DNA from: Gammaproteobacteria bacterium
GTDB lineage: Bacteria > Pseudomonadota > Gammaproteobacteria > UBA6429 > Thiohalophilaceae
Direction of reading: 5' to 3'
Length of the DNA stretch: 49,958 nt
Assembly (NCBI GenBank): GCA_029881995.1
Contig: JAOULO010000024.1
Location: forward strand, 1-49,958
Part shown: piece after piece, positions 28,561-37,812 of the stretch
How the letters are laid out: each line of letters starts with the position of its first letter
Numbering within the stretch: position 1 is the stretch's first letter
The notes under the pieces: model-generated
Database searches by the model: none
Seen by the model: only the letters and a program-made list of their open reading frames with translations
What the model was told of the DNA's origin: nothing
Program-made: the position numbers and the translations under genes

Positions 28561-30396
28561 ATGGTTTCTTTAATATTAAAATGGCAATTGGTTTCCAGGC
28601 TGGTCGTTTTACTGATTGGAAGTCTGATTATAAGCCATAGTCATGCTATGTCACCAAACCCCAGGGAGAGAATTGATTTCTGGCGTGATAATTACACTGT
28701 ACTTAGTGAAAAAAACTACAGTAAAACAAAACAGGCTCAGTCTATCTTTCGACAATTACTCAATACTGCCGGCCATCGCCGTGGTATTGAACCACGACTA
28801 TTAATCATTAAAGAAGATCCTAACAATATCAGTCTTCCTATCTCCATCCCAGATGGCTGGATTATCCTGTCAAAAGCCGTCATTGACTTTTGCTATCAAA
28901 AAAATAATCAAGCGGGTGATGCCAGGTTGGCCTTTGTGCTTGCCCATGAACTTGTCCATCAACTTGAAGATGATTTTTGGCACATGAAGTTCTTCCAGGC
29001 GCTGGAATCAGCTCATTCAAAAGATAGAATTCCAGGTAAAATTTATAGTGAGGTTCAAAATATTGCCAAACAGAGTGATAAGATTCTAGCCAAAGAACTT
29101 CGCGCCGATGAGCTCGGTATCGTTTATGTTGCAATGGCTGGTTATGATAGTCGAGCAATCGTCGGAAAATCATTTAAAAACAATTTTTTTGCTGAATGGA
29201 GCCACGACAGACATCCTCTACGTTACACAAGCAAAAACACGACTAACACTCATCCGGATATCAAACAAAGGACAACATCCGTAAAAGTTCGATTGCAACA
29301 GATCTCTGAAAAAAGTGATTACTTTAAACTGGGCTTATGGTTCTATCACAGTGGAGATTATGAACGAGCCATCATGAGTTTTGATGAATTTCGCCGTTAC
29401 TTCCCTGGTCGGGCAGTTCATCATAATCTGGCTAGCAGCTACCACCGACTGGCCATGCGGTATTACCACGCAGAAACCAATGGGAAAAACTCTATTCAGT
29501 TCCAGTTATCCATGCTGGTTGATCCAGAAAGTCGGGCCAGTAATGCCACAGTAAGAAGCAATAACCAGTCCAATAAACTTTTTTCAAAACACATGAAAAA
29601 GGCCATTCATTACTATGAACTTGCTCTTGAACAGGATCCTCAGTATCTGAATGCCTATCACAATCTATCTACGGCCTGGTTACACATGGATGAGCCCTAT
29701 AAAGCTATCGCAGTATTACAAGATGGTTTACAGCTGGATTCTAATAACCCTGGCCTTTTAAATAATCTCGGAGTCGCCTTCCATAAGGCAGGAAATGCTG
29801 ACAAGGCACGCCAGTACCTGCTGCAGGTTGTTAGTCAGAACAAAGACTATATAATTTCTTTGTTCAATCTGGGCATTATCGCCTGGCAGAACAATGATCG
29901 TGACAAAGCTGAATCTTATTGGCAGACATATCTTGATAAACAACCTGACCGACTCTGGTCAAACTACCTGATACAAAAAACCCGATTGAATTTAGACTAC
30001 CACGCAGTAAAACCGGTTAAGCCGGGTAGAGAGCATGTCCAGAAACTCATGGTAGGGCATTACACCAATGAAATTTCGAAAACCTGGGATATTGAGAATA
30101 AGTCTAAATTTAAGCTTGACACAAGTACACATCAACTCATCAAGTTTAAAAACCATGTGACCACAATCACTGAAGGTGACGAAATTAGACTTATTGCCAC
30201 TGATCGAGCATTCCGTGGGAAATCCTCTCAAGGTATAGCCATAGGTGACACCATTGAACAGGTAATAAAACGTTATGGTAGCCCAGATTACATCGATCAA
30301 TCCTCATCTGGACAAATTCTAGCCTACCCCTCCCAGGGCATAAGTTTCCAGATGAGCCAAAATAAGGTTGCAAGCTGGCTACTTTACTGGGAATAA
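28561..30396 (+). CDS. Exported M48-family metalloprotease with TPR repeats
   Basis: 611 residues. A signal peptide (WQLVSRLVVLLIGSLIISHSHA) precedes the protease domain. The zinc site is HELVH (H129-H133) and the third ligand is in KELRADELG (EX3D), as in M48 proteases. From about 260 several TPR-like repeats follow, such as HYYELALEQDPQYLNAYHNLSTAW and PGLLNNLGVAFHKAGNADKARQYLLQV. The last about 80 residues contain IAIGDTIEQVIKRYGSPDYID, like a BamE/SmpA-type small domain. It is probably periplasmic. The ATG at 28561 lies 4 nt after the anti-sigma stop. It could degrade a partner or a misfolded outer membrane protein, by analogy with BepA (M48 plus TPR). Confidence 0.85.
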   Translation: MVSLILKWQLVSRLVVLLIGSLIISHSHAMSPNPRERIDFWRDNYTVLSEKNYSKTKQAQSIFRQLLNTAGHRRGIEPRLLIIKEDPNNISLPISIPDGWIILSKAVIDFCYQKNNQAGDARLAFVLAHELVHQLEDDFWHMKFFQALESAHSKDRIPGKIYSEVQNIAKQSDKILAKELRADELGIVYVAMAGYDSRAIVGKSFKNNFFAEWSHDRHPLRYTSKNTTNTHPDIKQRTTSVKVRLQQISEKSDYFKLGLWFYHSGDYERAIMSFDEFRRYFPGRAVHHNLASSYHRLAMRYYHAETNGKNSIQFQLSMLVDPESRASNATVRSNNQSNKLFSKHMKKAIHYYELALEQDPQYLNAYHNLSTAWLHMDEPYKAIAVLQDGLQLDSNNPGLLNNLGVAFHKAGNADKARQYLLQVVSQNKDYIISLFNLGIIAWQNNDRDKAESYWQTYLDKQPDRLWSNYLIQKTRLNLDYHAVKPVKPGREHVQKLMVGHYTNEISKTWDIENKSKFKLDTSTHQLIKFKNHVTTITEGDEIRLIATDRAFRGKSSQGIAIGDTIEQVIKRYGSPDYIDQSSSGQILAYPSQGISFQMSQNKVASWLLYWE

Positions 30397-30437
30397 TAGC
30401 CATATCGTATTAATCACTGAATCAAGGAAAATTTGCC

Positions 30438-32729
30438 TTGCTCAAATACAGGTCGAAACACATAACCTGTCTCCTGTTGGTCATTTCTACAGTCACTGCT
30501 GTACCAGGCCCGGCTATTGCTGACAAAACATTAATGGACAGGGCCGCTACCGAGGTGCACAAGGGCCAGTACAATAAGGCAATTGACCTTTGGCAACAGG
30601 CAATACATCACTATCGTTCCTCTCAACAACATCCGAAACAGATTGAGGCCTGGTACCGAATTGGTATGGCCTATTTCCAAATGGGAAATCCAGAGAACGC
30701 ACTTCGTGCATTCAATCAGGCCCAACTTATTTTACAGAAACATCCTAACCCGGCCCTACAAAGTGCTGTTCTGTTTTCTATGGGCTCATTACACCTTGCT
30801 ACAGGAAATCTGGTACAAGCAGAGCCACTGCTAAAAGATGCCCTTAAATTATCTTTAAGGCTAAAACTATATGCTCAGGTAGCTGCAATTCGTAATGAAT
30901 TAGGCAACATGGCGATGAGACGTTCTCAATATAAATTCGCTCTTCGTAGCTATTTCGAAGCACTCGAATTCACACCCGTTAATGCTTCACAGGTGTTATT
31001 GAAAATAAAAATATTAACTCATGCCTTGGTTGCAGCCAAGTTATCTGGGAAAGCCGATTCTATAAAGCATCTACATAAACAACTGGAAACTCTTTCCAGC
31101 AAACATAATGATAGCCTTAACAAAGGCTACCTGACATACCAGACTGGCCTGGTCTATTCATGGTTGTCGATTGATAAATCCCGTTCCCAGCAAGACTACA
31201 TTAATCGCTCAGTAAAGAATCTAAATCAGGCTATCAAACATGCTGAAACAAGCAAAGACTTTAAACTACACTCCATGGCTTTAGGTGAACTTGCCAGAAT
31301 TTACTATCGAGCAAAACGGGATGAGGATGCATTCAGTTTGATCCAGCAGGCGATATTCTATGCACAACAGATTCAGGATAGAAACCTTCTAGCCAAATGG
31401 CAGTGGGTAACCGGGCGACTTCATATACGAGCAGGACAAACTGATCAGGCAATCGATGCCTATCAAAAGGCCATGGCAATGATACCAGCTGGACATAGTT
31501 TTTCAGAAGTTGATTTAAACTTAATGTCAGGGTACTCAAAAAATAACATTTACATTGAATTTACAGAATTATTACTAAACAAAAGTCAGCGTACTTCAAA
31601 TAAAAAGAAAAAGAGTCAACTTTTATACACTTTACGTGACACACTTGAGTCATTGAAAGCAGCCGAATTACAGGATTATTTTCAGGATAATTGTGTAAAT
31701 GCAACCAGAACCAGTATCAGAAAAATCGATGAAATATTAACCAGCGATACTGCAATTCTTTATCCCATCGTCATGGATAAACGTATAGAACTACTCCTCA
31801 GCCATAAAAATGGTATTGAACGGTTCACCACCCAAGTCGATAAAACAAAAGTACGGAAAATTTCCCGATTGTTTCGAAAGAAGCTGGAAAAGCGCCGTAC
31901 CCGTGAATACCTGCCCCATGCAAAACAACTGTATACCTGGATAATCGAGCCTGTCTCTAAAAGGTTAAACAGCCTCAAGATAAAAACACTTGTGTCTGTT
32001 CCAGATCAGGTATTAAGAGGTATACCTTTTTCGGCGCTACATGATGGTCAACAGTTTCTCGTTGAAAAAATGGCATTGGCTATCTCACCCGGCCTTGAAT
32101 TAACAGATTCATCCTCTACAGCAGATAAATCACCCCGTGTTTTACTCGGTGGTCTGACTCAATCTGTTCAGGGATTCCCTGCACTACTCCATGTACAGAG
32201 CGAAATTGACAGTATTCATAAAATGTACGGTGGCAATATTCTGCTAAATGATGACTTTCAAAGCGCCAACATGAAAAGTGCCCTAAGCAAACAACATTAT
32301 CAAGTTGCCCATATAGCTTCACACGGTGAATTTGGAAAAAATGTCAACAACTCATTTTTATTAACATACGACTCTCGTGTTCGAGTCAATGATCTTGCAC
32401 GTGTTATTGGATTGGGTCGCTTTGCAGAGCAGCCTCTTGAATTGCTGACACTCAGTGCCTGTTATACTGCTGCTGGTGATGAACGTGCAGCACTTGGACT
32501 GGCAGGTATTACCGTTAAAGCAGGTGCCCGTAGTGCATTGGCCAGTCTTTGGCCAATCAATGATCGCGCAACCGCTAAGCTAATGTCTGTATTTTATCGA
32601 GAGTGGAAAAAACCTGATACGGGTAAAGCCGCCGCGTTACGCCTGGCCCAGTTAGAAATGCTAAAAGATGTTCGTTATCGTCACCCGGGTTACTGGTCAC
32701 CTTATCTGATGATTGGTAACTGGCAGTAG
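30438..32729 (+). CDS. Exported TPR-CHAT protein (caspase-like protease)
   Basis: 763 residues. The N-terminus looks like a signal peptide (ITCLLLVISTVTAVPGPAIA). Residues about 35-370 are a TPR array, for example KGQYNKAIDLWQQAIHHY and GNPENALRAFNQAQLIL. The C-terminal about 300 residues are a CHAT domain: catalytic His629 in HIASHGEF and Cys675 in LTLSACYTA, then GLAGITVKAGARSALASLWPIND. The dyad is intact. The start is a TTG with AAGGA about 10 nt upstream; the gap to the M48 gene is 41 bp. CHAT genes near TpsA/TpsB genes recur in other bacteria. The substrate is unknown, and the nearby secreted proteins are candidates. Confidence 0.87.
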   Translation: MLKYRSKHITCLLLVISTVTAVPGPAIADKTLMDRAATEVHKGQYNKAIDLWQQAIHHYRSSQQHPKQIEAWYRIGMAYFQMGNPENALRAFNQAQLILQKHPNPALQSAVLFSMGSLHLATGNLVQAEPLLKDALKLSLRLKLYAQVAAIRNELGNMAMRRSQYKFALRSYFEALEFTPVNASQVLLKIKILTHALVAAKLSGKADSIKHLHKQLETLSSKHNDSLNKGYLTYQTGLVYSWLSIDKSRSQQDYINRSVKNLNQAIKHAETSKDFKLHSMALGELARIYYRAKRDEDAFSLIQQAIFYAQQIQDRNLLAKWQWVTGRLHIRAGQTDQAIDAYQKAMAMIPAGHSFSEVDLNLMSGYSKNNIYIEFTELLLNKSQRTSNKKKKSQLLYTLRDTLESLKAAELQDYFQDNCVNATRTSIRKIDEILTSDTAILYPIVMDKRIELLLSHKNGIERFTTQVDKTKVRKISRLFRKKLEKRRTREYLPHAKQLYTWIIEPVSKRLNSLKIKTLVSVPDQVLRGIPFSALHDGQQFLVEKMALAISPGLELTDSSSTADKSPRVLLGGLTQSVQGFPALLHVQSEIDSIHKMYGGNILLNDDFQSANMKSALSKQHYQVAHIASHGEFGKNVNNSFLLTYDSRVRVNDLARVIGLGRFAEQPLELLTLSACYTAAGDERAALGLAGITVKAGARSALASLWPINDRATAKLMSVFYREWKKPDTGKAAALRLAQLEMLKDVRYRHPGYWSPYLMIGNWQ

Positions 32730-32730
32730 A

Positions 32731-34410
32731 TTAAAACAGGCGCGCCTCAAACCTGAAATGTACACCATCATCCTGTAGTGAACCACCCTGAGTCGATTTA
32801 TTGTGTACCGGGCTTGCCCAATATAATTCAAATCTTGCCTGCTTTTTATTTGTCCAACGAAGTCCTAAACCTACACTATAGATTTCTTCTGCTTCAGGAT
32901 CTTCAAATCCTTGTTTATTCCAGACCGCACCATAATCTGTAAAACCTGCCAGTTGAAACTGACCATAATCCGGAGTTGCTCCAAACAGAGGAATTCTATA
33001 TTCAAAACTTGCTGTTACGCCATTATCCCCGACAACATAATTCTCACGATAGCCTCTTACCGATTTAGCGCCACCGATGGAAAATTGTTCCATGGATAAT
33101 AAATGGTCTTCTGTTAATTGCATGGCCCCTCTAAGCACCACTTCATGTTTTGACTGCGGCCAACGCTCTACCCACTGCCCTTGCCCCAACCAGGCCGTAA
33201 ATCGTCCATCTGGTTCTTTATCACTGATGGTTGAATCGCGTGCGTTTAAACCTTCAGACAGGGTCGAACGTGCTGTAAGAAGTCGGTTTTGGAATCGGTG
33301 TAACCAGTTATGTACCAGACGAGCTACGGTCAGGCGTGTTTTGCCATCTTCACTTGATGGTGTAAATGAAAAAGGTTCTCCACCAAGATAGGTATGACTT
33401 TCTCTGGTCTCTCCCTGTAGGGAATACTCATAGACTGCATCCGGTGTTCGATAATATGGACGAATAAATGCCACTAATGAAGTCCGTGAGCGATTTTTAA
33501 TATCTAACTGATCAAAAGGTTCCTCAACAATTTTGGACTCACCTTGTGCGTAACTGAATTTAAATCGACTGTCATCTGCCATAACCGGGATCTCATAGCT
33601 CAAGTCGTAGCTCTTAAGGCCCTTACTCTCTACATAGTGGCCAGTCAGGGTATCGCCATTACCAGTCAAGTTATTATGTAAAAGCGTCAGCTCACCTCTG
33701 TTTTCACCCACACTGGGAGAATTATGGTTATCTGCACCTATGTATACCTGGAATGCATCATCTTCGACGATACGAACCTGTAAAACGCTTTCGCCTGGTT
33801 TAGCTCCTGGTGAGAGTTTGGCGTGCAACTGTTTTATTCTCGGATCCTGCTGCAAAATAAATAATTTTTCTTTAAGGACATGAACATTTAATATTTCTTC
33901 ATTCCCCAGACGTATCCGATCTTGAAGATAAGCTGTGCGTAACCAGTCATTTCCACTTACCTGAATTTTATTAAGTGTCCCCTCTATAATTTTTATTGTT
34001 ATTACACCGTTTTTAACAGCTTGATCTGGTATCACAGCACCTGAATTAATATAACCACTATCGATATATAGTTGAGTTACCGCACGTCTTAGCGATTGCA
34101 GCTCGTCTGCTGTTATTTTTCTATCCAAATATGGGCTAGTATATTTTTGTAGTTCTGCATTAGAGATAACAGTATTTCCTTCAAATTGTACTTTTTTCAG
34201 GTATACCATCATTTTTGCTGACAGCCTGTCTTTTGAAAAATTCTTAATAGGAGGTAATTTAATTGTCGGCTGTATAGTTTTGCCATCATCCACTGATTGC
34301 AATTTTCTTTCGGCCGGGCGCTGTAAAGGTAATACTGGATCAGCGGCAAACACCACCGGTGAATTTAACGAAGCTATAATTGATATTAGAAAGAGTTTAT
34401 TGTACTGCAT
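32731..34410 (-). CDS. Two-partner secretion outer membrane transporter (TpsB, ShlB/FhaC type)
   Basis: 559 residues. A signal peptide ends near SPVVFAA. One or two POTRA domains follow (KVQFEGNTVISNAELQKYTSPYLD and TLNKIQVSGNDWLRTAYLQDRI), then a beta-barrel. The barrel motif GGAKSVRGYRENYVVGDNG is the VRGY/F element of loop L6 that defines Omp85/TpsB proteins. The C-terminus ends with Phe (RFEARLF), the outer membrane signature. It exports the TpsA exoproteins encoded just upstream, 12 nt from TpsA1. Its stop is 1 nt from the stop of the convergent CHAT gene. Confidence 0.95.
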   Translation of the reverse strand: MQYNKLFLISIIASLNSPVVFAADPVLPLQRPAERKLQSVDDGKTIQPTIKLPPIKNFSKDRLSAKMMVYLKKVQFEGNTVISNAELQKYTSPYLDRKITADELQSLRRAVTQLYIDSGYINSGAVIPDQAVKNGVITIKIIEGTLNKIQVSGNDWLRTAYLQDRIRLGNEEILNVHVLKEKLFILQQDPRIKQLHAKLSPGAKPGESVLQVRIVEDDAFQVYIGADNHNSPSVGENRGELTLLHNNLTGNGDTLTGHYVESKGLKSYDLSYEIPVMADDSRFKFSYAQGESKIVEEPFDQLDIKNRSRTSLVAFIRPYYRTPDAVYEYSLQGETRESHTYLGGEPFSFTPSSEDGKTRLTVARLVHNWLHRFQNRLLTARSTLSEGLNARDSTISDKEPDGRFTAWLGQGQWVERWPQSKHEVVLRGAMQLTEDHLLSMEQFSIGGAKSVRGYRENYVVGDNGVTASFEYRIPLFGATPDYGQFQLAGFTDYGAVWNKQGFEDPEAEEIYSVGLGLRWTNKKQARFELYWASPVHNKSTQGGSLQDDGVHFRFEARLF

Positions 34411-34422
34411 ATAAATAAATAC

Positions 34423-37400
34423 TTAGTGTATTTGATAACAATTACCGCTATAAACATCCGCAACAGCATAATTTGTCACTTCATCAACATTGTTTGATAC
34501 GTCAGGGTAACCGACTCTTTTAACTTTCCTTTTAAAAGCCTTTTCTGAGATAAAATAAGATGGACTGATTAACATATTTTGTTGACCACGCACATTATTA
34601 ACAATAAAGCTGCTGAATTTCCCACCAACTGCCGCACAATCATTTCTAAACATACTGGATGGGTCAATCATAGTTTCTGGTAATAAACTTATTTCCGAAA
34701 AAATATCACGGCTAGGTGTATCAATAATTACGTTCCCGTCAATCCCTTTGCTTGATGAGGCGCTTATTATGCTATCTGGTGAACTAATCAGGTTACCTGC
34801 AATTATTGTTACATTACCGCCTTTACCACCATGAGCATTTGCTGTGATGTTACTGCTTTTCACTAACATTAGCTCAGGATCGATATAAATATTACCACCA
34901 TTACCATCCCCACCACTAACAGATGCAGTAATCGAACTGTGATCCATTGATATAAAATCCTGTACATAGATGTTTATGTTGCCGCCATCAGACTGAGTAG
35001 CCTCAGTAGCAATATGACTGGCCAGCATTTCAAGGGTATCACGTGATGTCAGGCGTATATCACCTGCAACTCCAGAGCCATTACTGCTAGCAGAAATATC
35101 AGATCTAATTAGAAGTGTATTGATTGCATCAATAGTAATTGAACCACCTGAACCTGCCCCTCCTTCAACTGAAGCAAGTATTTCACTGTTTATCATATTT
35201 AAACTGTTTCCAGATTCAATGTGTATATTTCCTCCATCTGCATAAGCGGACTCGCTTGAAATACTAGATTTATCGAGACTAATACTTTCCTTTGCATTTA
35301 TCTTAATATCACCTGCAGTTCCGTTTCCTGAGCTATCAGCTGATATGTTAGCTTCACTTGACATAGTTAGTGAGCCAGTATTTATAATTACAATTCCACC
35401 ATTACCATCTGTATCAGTATGAGTAGTAATTTGCCCCTTATCTTTTAATTCTATATCAGAAGCGTTGATAACAATCTCACCACCAGCTCCTCCAGAATAA
35501 GCTTCAAACCCAGTAAATTGTTCTGAAGAAGCTGTGATGGTTGATGCCGATCCGGTTGTCGCCTCCGAACCTGAAATGCTGAGTTTTTCTGTTTCAATTG
35601 AAATCAACCCTGCACTACCCATTCCAAAGGTTTGACTACTTATACGCGCCCCATTGGTTAACAATATTTGATTCGCAATAATATCAATATTCCCTGCTGG
35701 GGCCCCCACAGCACTGGTCGAGGAATAAATACCAGAGATTGCCCCATCAGGATAAACACCATCAATTTCAACATTTTCTGCAATAATATTAATATTACCC
35801 GCAGCTCCAGTTCCAAAACTGGAAGATGTGACCTTGCCACCACTTTGAATCTTAAGATGCTTTGTTTTCAAAGAAATATCACCACCGTTTCCGGGGGTCC
35901 ACATTCCTACTTCTGAACTAATTTGCCCGCCATTGCTTACCTCGACTAATTCATTTGCATTTATCGAAATGTTTCCGCCACTGCTCGCTGCTGTACCACT
36001 TATGTTTGTAAATATTCCTGCGCTATAACCATTGGCATCTTTACCAGATATAACAAGCTCATCAGTATTAAGTTTGATCCCACCTGTAGCACCACTACCT
36101 GAACCACTAAAGACTGCAGCATTAAACTGTGCACCATCATAGAGTGAGACTTTATTTGCGATAACATCCATTAAACCTGTATCTGCGCTGCCCTTAGAAT
36201 CAGAGGTCACCTGGGTCGCCAGACCTACAAAACCATTATTTCCTCGTGCAATCAATTCATCTGCTTTAACCGTTAAATTCCCTGCACTTCCACCACTGAA
36301 TGCACTGGTTGAAACAAATGTCAGTCCCTGAGTTCCATTTATCGTAAATAGTTTTGTATCGATATTTATATTTTTACTATCACCCTCTCCAAAGGACTGA
36401 GTCACAATAAGTGAATTGGCATCTAGCTGTAAAATATCGCTATTGATAAATATATTACCGCTATTACCAGTGTTAAAAACTCGAGTGGCAATAACAGAAT
36501 ATACTCCTGCTAAAGGATCACCCTGTATAAACAACTCACTCGCATTAATCACTATATCGCCGGCATTACCAGCTCCACTTGAGGAAGCAAGAATGGCCGA
36601 TGATCCAGTTATAACATTGCCTGCTCCATCGTCACCAACACCGCTAAGCAACTGCATTTTTCCTTTTACATTAATATCAATAGCATTTCCTGAATGATTG
36701 CTTGTACCCAAATTACCTGAATCGAGGATGGCATTTTCCATCACAAATTCACCTGCCCGAATATAAATTGTTCCAGCAGGATCACCTCTAGTTGTTACAG
36801 CTGCACCATTATGCATATGGATCTTACCCATGGTGGTAAAAGCAGGTGTATCAAAAAACTCATCCATTTTTACTGCTTCACCAGCAGAACCCACACTAAT
36901 CAGATTTATCTGTCCACTTGTGGCCCTGAGTTGCACAGGCCCCCCAAGATCAAGATCAGGAGCGGAACCTCCTTGACCTGTAATTGAGACATCACCTGCT
37001 ACAAATGACAGCGTTTTACCCGCAGGCACCGAGAGTTCGCTAGATTCTATTGAGATTGGTGCAATGACATTATCAAGAAAGCCAAAGGCCGATGGAGGAG
37101 AAGAGGTCAATACTGTATTTGCTGGTGCCAAAATATCTGCGCCGAATTTCCCGTCAGTACCCAGTTTTATATAGTCTGCCGTACTGGCATGAAACGAACC
37201 ACTAACATCGAGACGGGCATCGGCACCAAATACGATACCCGCCGGGTTGATTAGCCAGAGATCAGCACCAGCTACCGAATTTCGTATTGTGCCATTGATA
37301 CTTGACTGGCTACCTCCTGTAACACGGCCAACAATATTCTGTACCGTAGAAGGTCCACTGAAAGTCGCAATTTCACCACTGTTTAAATTAAAGGTATCGA

Positions 37401-37623
37401 AGCTATGAAAAAGATTATTTCCATTTTGGATTCCATAGCTGGCTTGAATATCGTAATTTGATTCAGGATTTGCATTACTCAAAGCACAATTCGGCTCACA
37501 AGTCTTCATCGAGCCATCCAATACTACTTCAGCAAATATAGTTGTGGTAAAACACCACCCTACTGTAAGCAGCATCAATCGAAAATCCAGGCGTTTTATC
37601 CTGAAAGAATTTTCTTTTTCCAT
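34423..37623 (-). CDS. Two-partner secretion exoprotein TpsA1 (filamentous hemagglutinin N-terminal domain)
   Basis: 1066 residues from ATG 37623. A signal peptide ends near CFTTTIFA, then the TPS domain: NNLFHSFDTFNLNSGE, NIVGRVTGG, INGTIRNS, DLWLINPAGIVFG and DVSGSFHASTADYI. The remainder is a long parallel beta-helix of repeats around GNAGDIVINA or GGNIHIESG. No toxin domain is present. The C-terminus has a block, FRNDCAAVGGKFSSFIV, shared with TpsA2, and a last Cys near the end (GNCYQIH). A CX3C pair (CEPNC) follows the signal peptide. An in-frame GTG at 37659 is an alternative start. It is paired with TpsB downstream. Confidence 0.92.
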   Translation of the reverse strand: MEKENSFRIKRLDFRLMLLTVGWCFTTTIFAEVVLDGSMKTCEPNCALSNANPESNYDIQASYGIQNGNNLFHSFDTFNLNSGEIATFSGPSTVQNIVGRVTGGSQSSINGTIRNSVAGADLWLINPAGIVFGADARLDVSGSFHASTADYIKLGTDGKFGADILAPANTVLTSSPPSAFGFLDNVIAPISIESSELSVPAGKTLSFVAGDVSITGQGGSAPDLDLGGPVQLRATSGQINLISVGSAGEAVKMDEFFDTPAFTTMGKIHMHNGAAVTTRGDPAGTIYIRAGEFVMENAILDSGNLGTSNHSGNAIDINVKGKMQLLSGVGDDGAGNVITGSSAILASSSGAGNAGDIVINASELFIQGDPLAGVYSVIATRVFNTGNSGNIFINSDILQLDANSLIVTQSFGEGDSKNINIDTKLFTINGTQGLTFVSTSAFSGGSAGNLTVKADELIARGNNGFVGLATQVTSDSKGSADTGLMDVIANKVSLYDGAQFNAAVFSGSGSGATGGIKLNTDELVISGKDANGYSAGIFTNISGTAASSGGNISINANELVEVSNGGQISSEVGMWTPGNGGDISLKTKHLKIQSGGKVTSSSFGTGAAGNINIIAENVEIDGVYPDGAISGIYSSTSAVGAPAGNIDIIANQILLTNGARISSQTFGMGSAGLISIETEKLSISGSEATTGSASTITASSEQFTGFEAYSGGAGGEIVINASDIELKDKGQITTHTDTDGNGGIVIINTGSLTMSSEANISADSSGNGTAGDIKINAKESISLDKSSISSESAYADGGNIHIESGNSLNMINSEILASVEGGAGSGGSITIDAINTLLIRSDISASSNGSGVAGDIRLTSRDTLEMLASHIATEATQSDGGNINIYVQDFISMDHSSITASVSGGDGNGGNIYIDPELMLVKSSNITANAHGGKGGNVTIIAGNLISSPDSIISASSSKGIDGNVIIDTPSRDIFSEISLLPETMIDPSSMFRNDCAAVGGKFSSFIVNNVRGQQNMLISPSYFISEKAFKRKVKRVGYPDVSNNVDEVTNYAVADVYSGNCYQIH

Positions 37624-37812
37624 TTCCCCTGTCTCACTGGTGAGTCTGTACGCCGTCACCCGGCCGTTTATCCATCGACCGTACTATTTCCATCCATATT
37701 AACATATGAATGTCTGATTTTTGTTAAAAAACACTCTCTTATACTAAATCCAAAAAACATAATAACTTATTGATTAAAAATAAATTAAACAACATTACCA
37801 TTAACTAATTGT

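Noticed and set aside
34423-37623. Idea that TpsA1 or TpsA2 is a contact-dependent inhibition toxin
   Set aside because: No VENN-type motif, toxin tail or small immunity gene was seen after either gene.
37624-37812. GC-rich patch upstream of TpsA1 resembling a c-di-GMP riboswitch
   Set aside because: Only loose likeness; conserved GEMM core pieces were not found in order.
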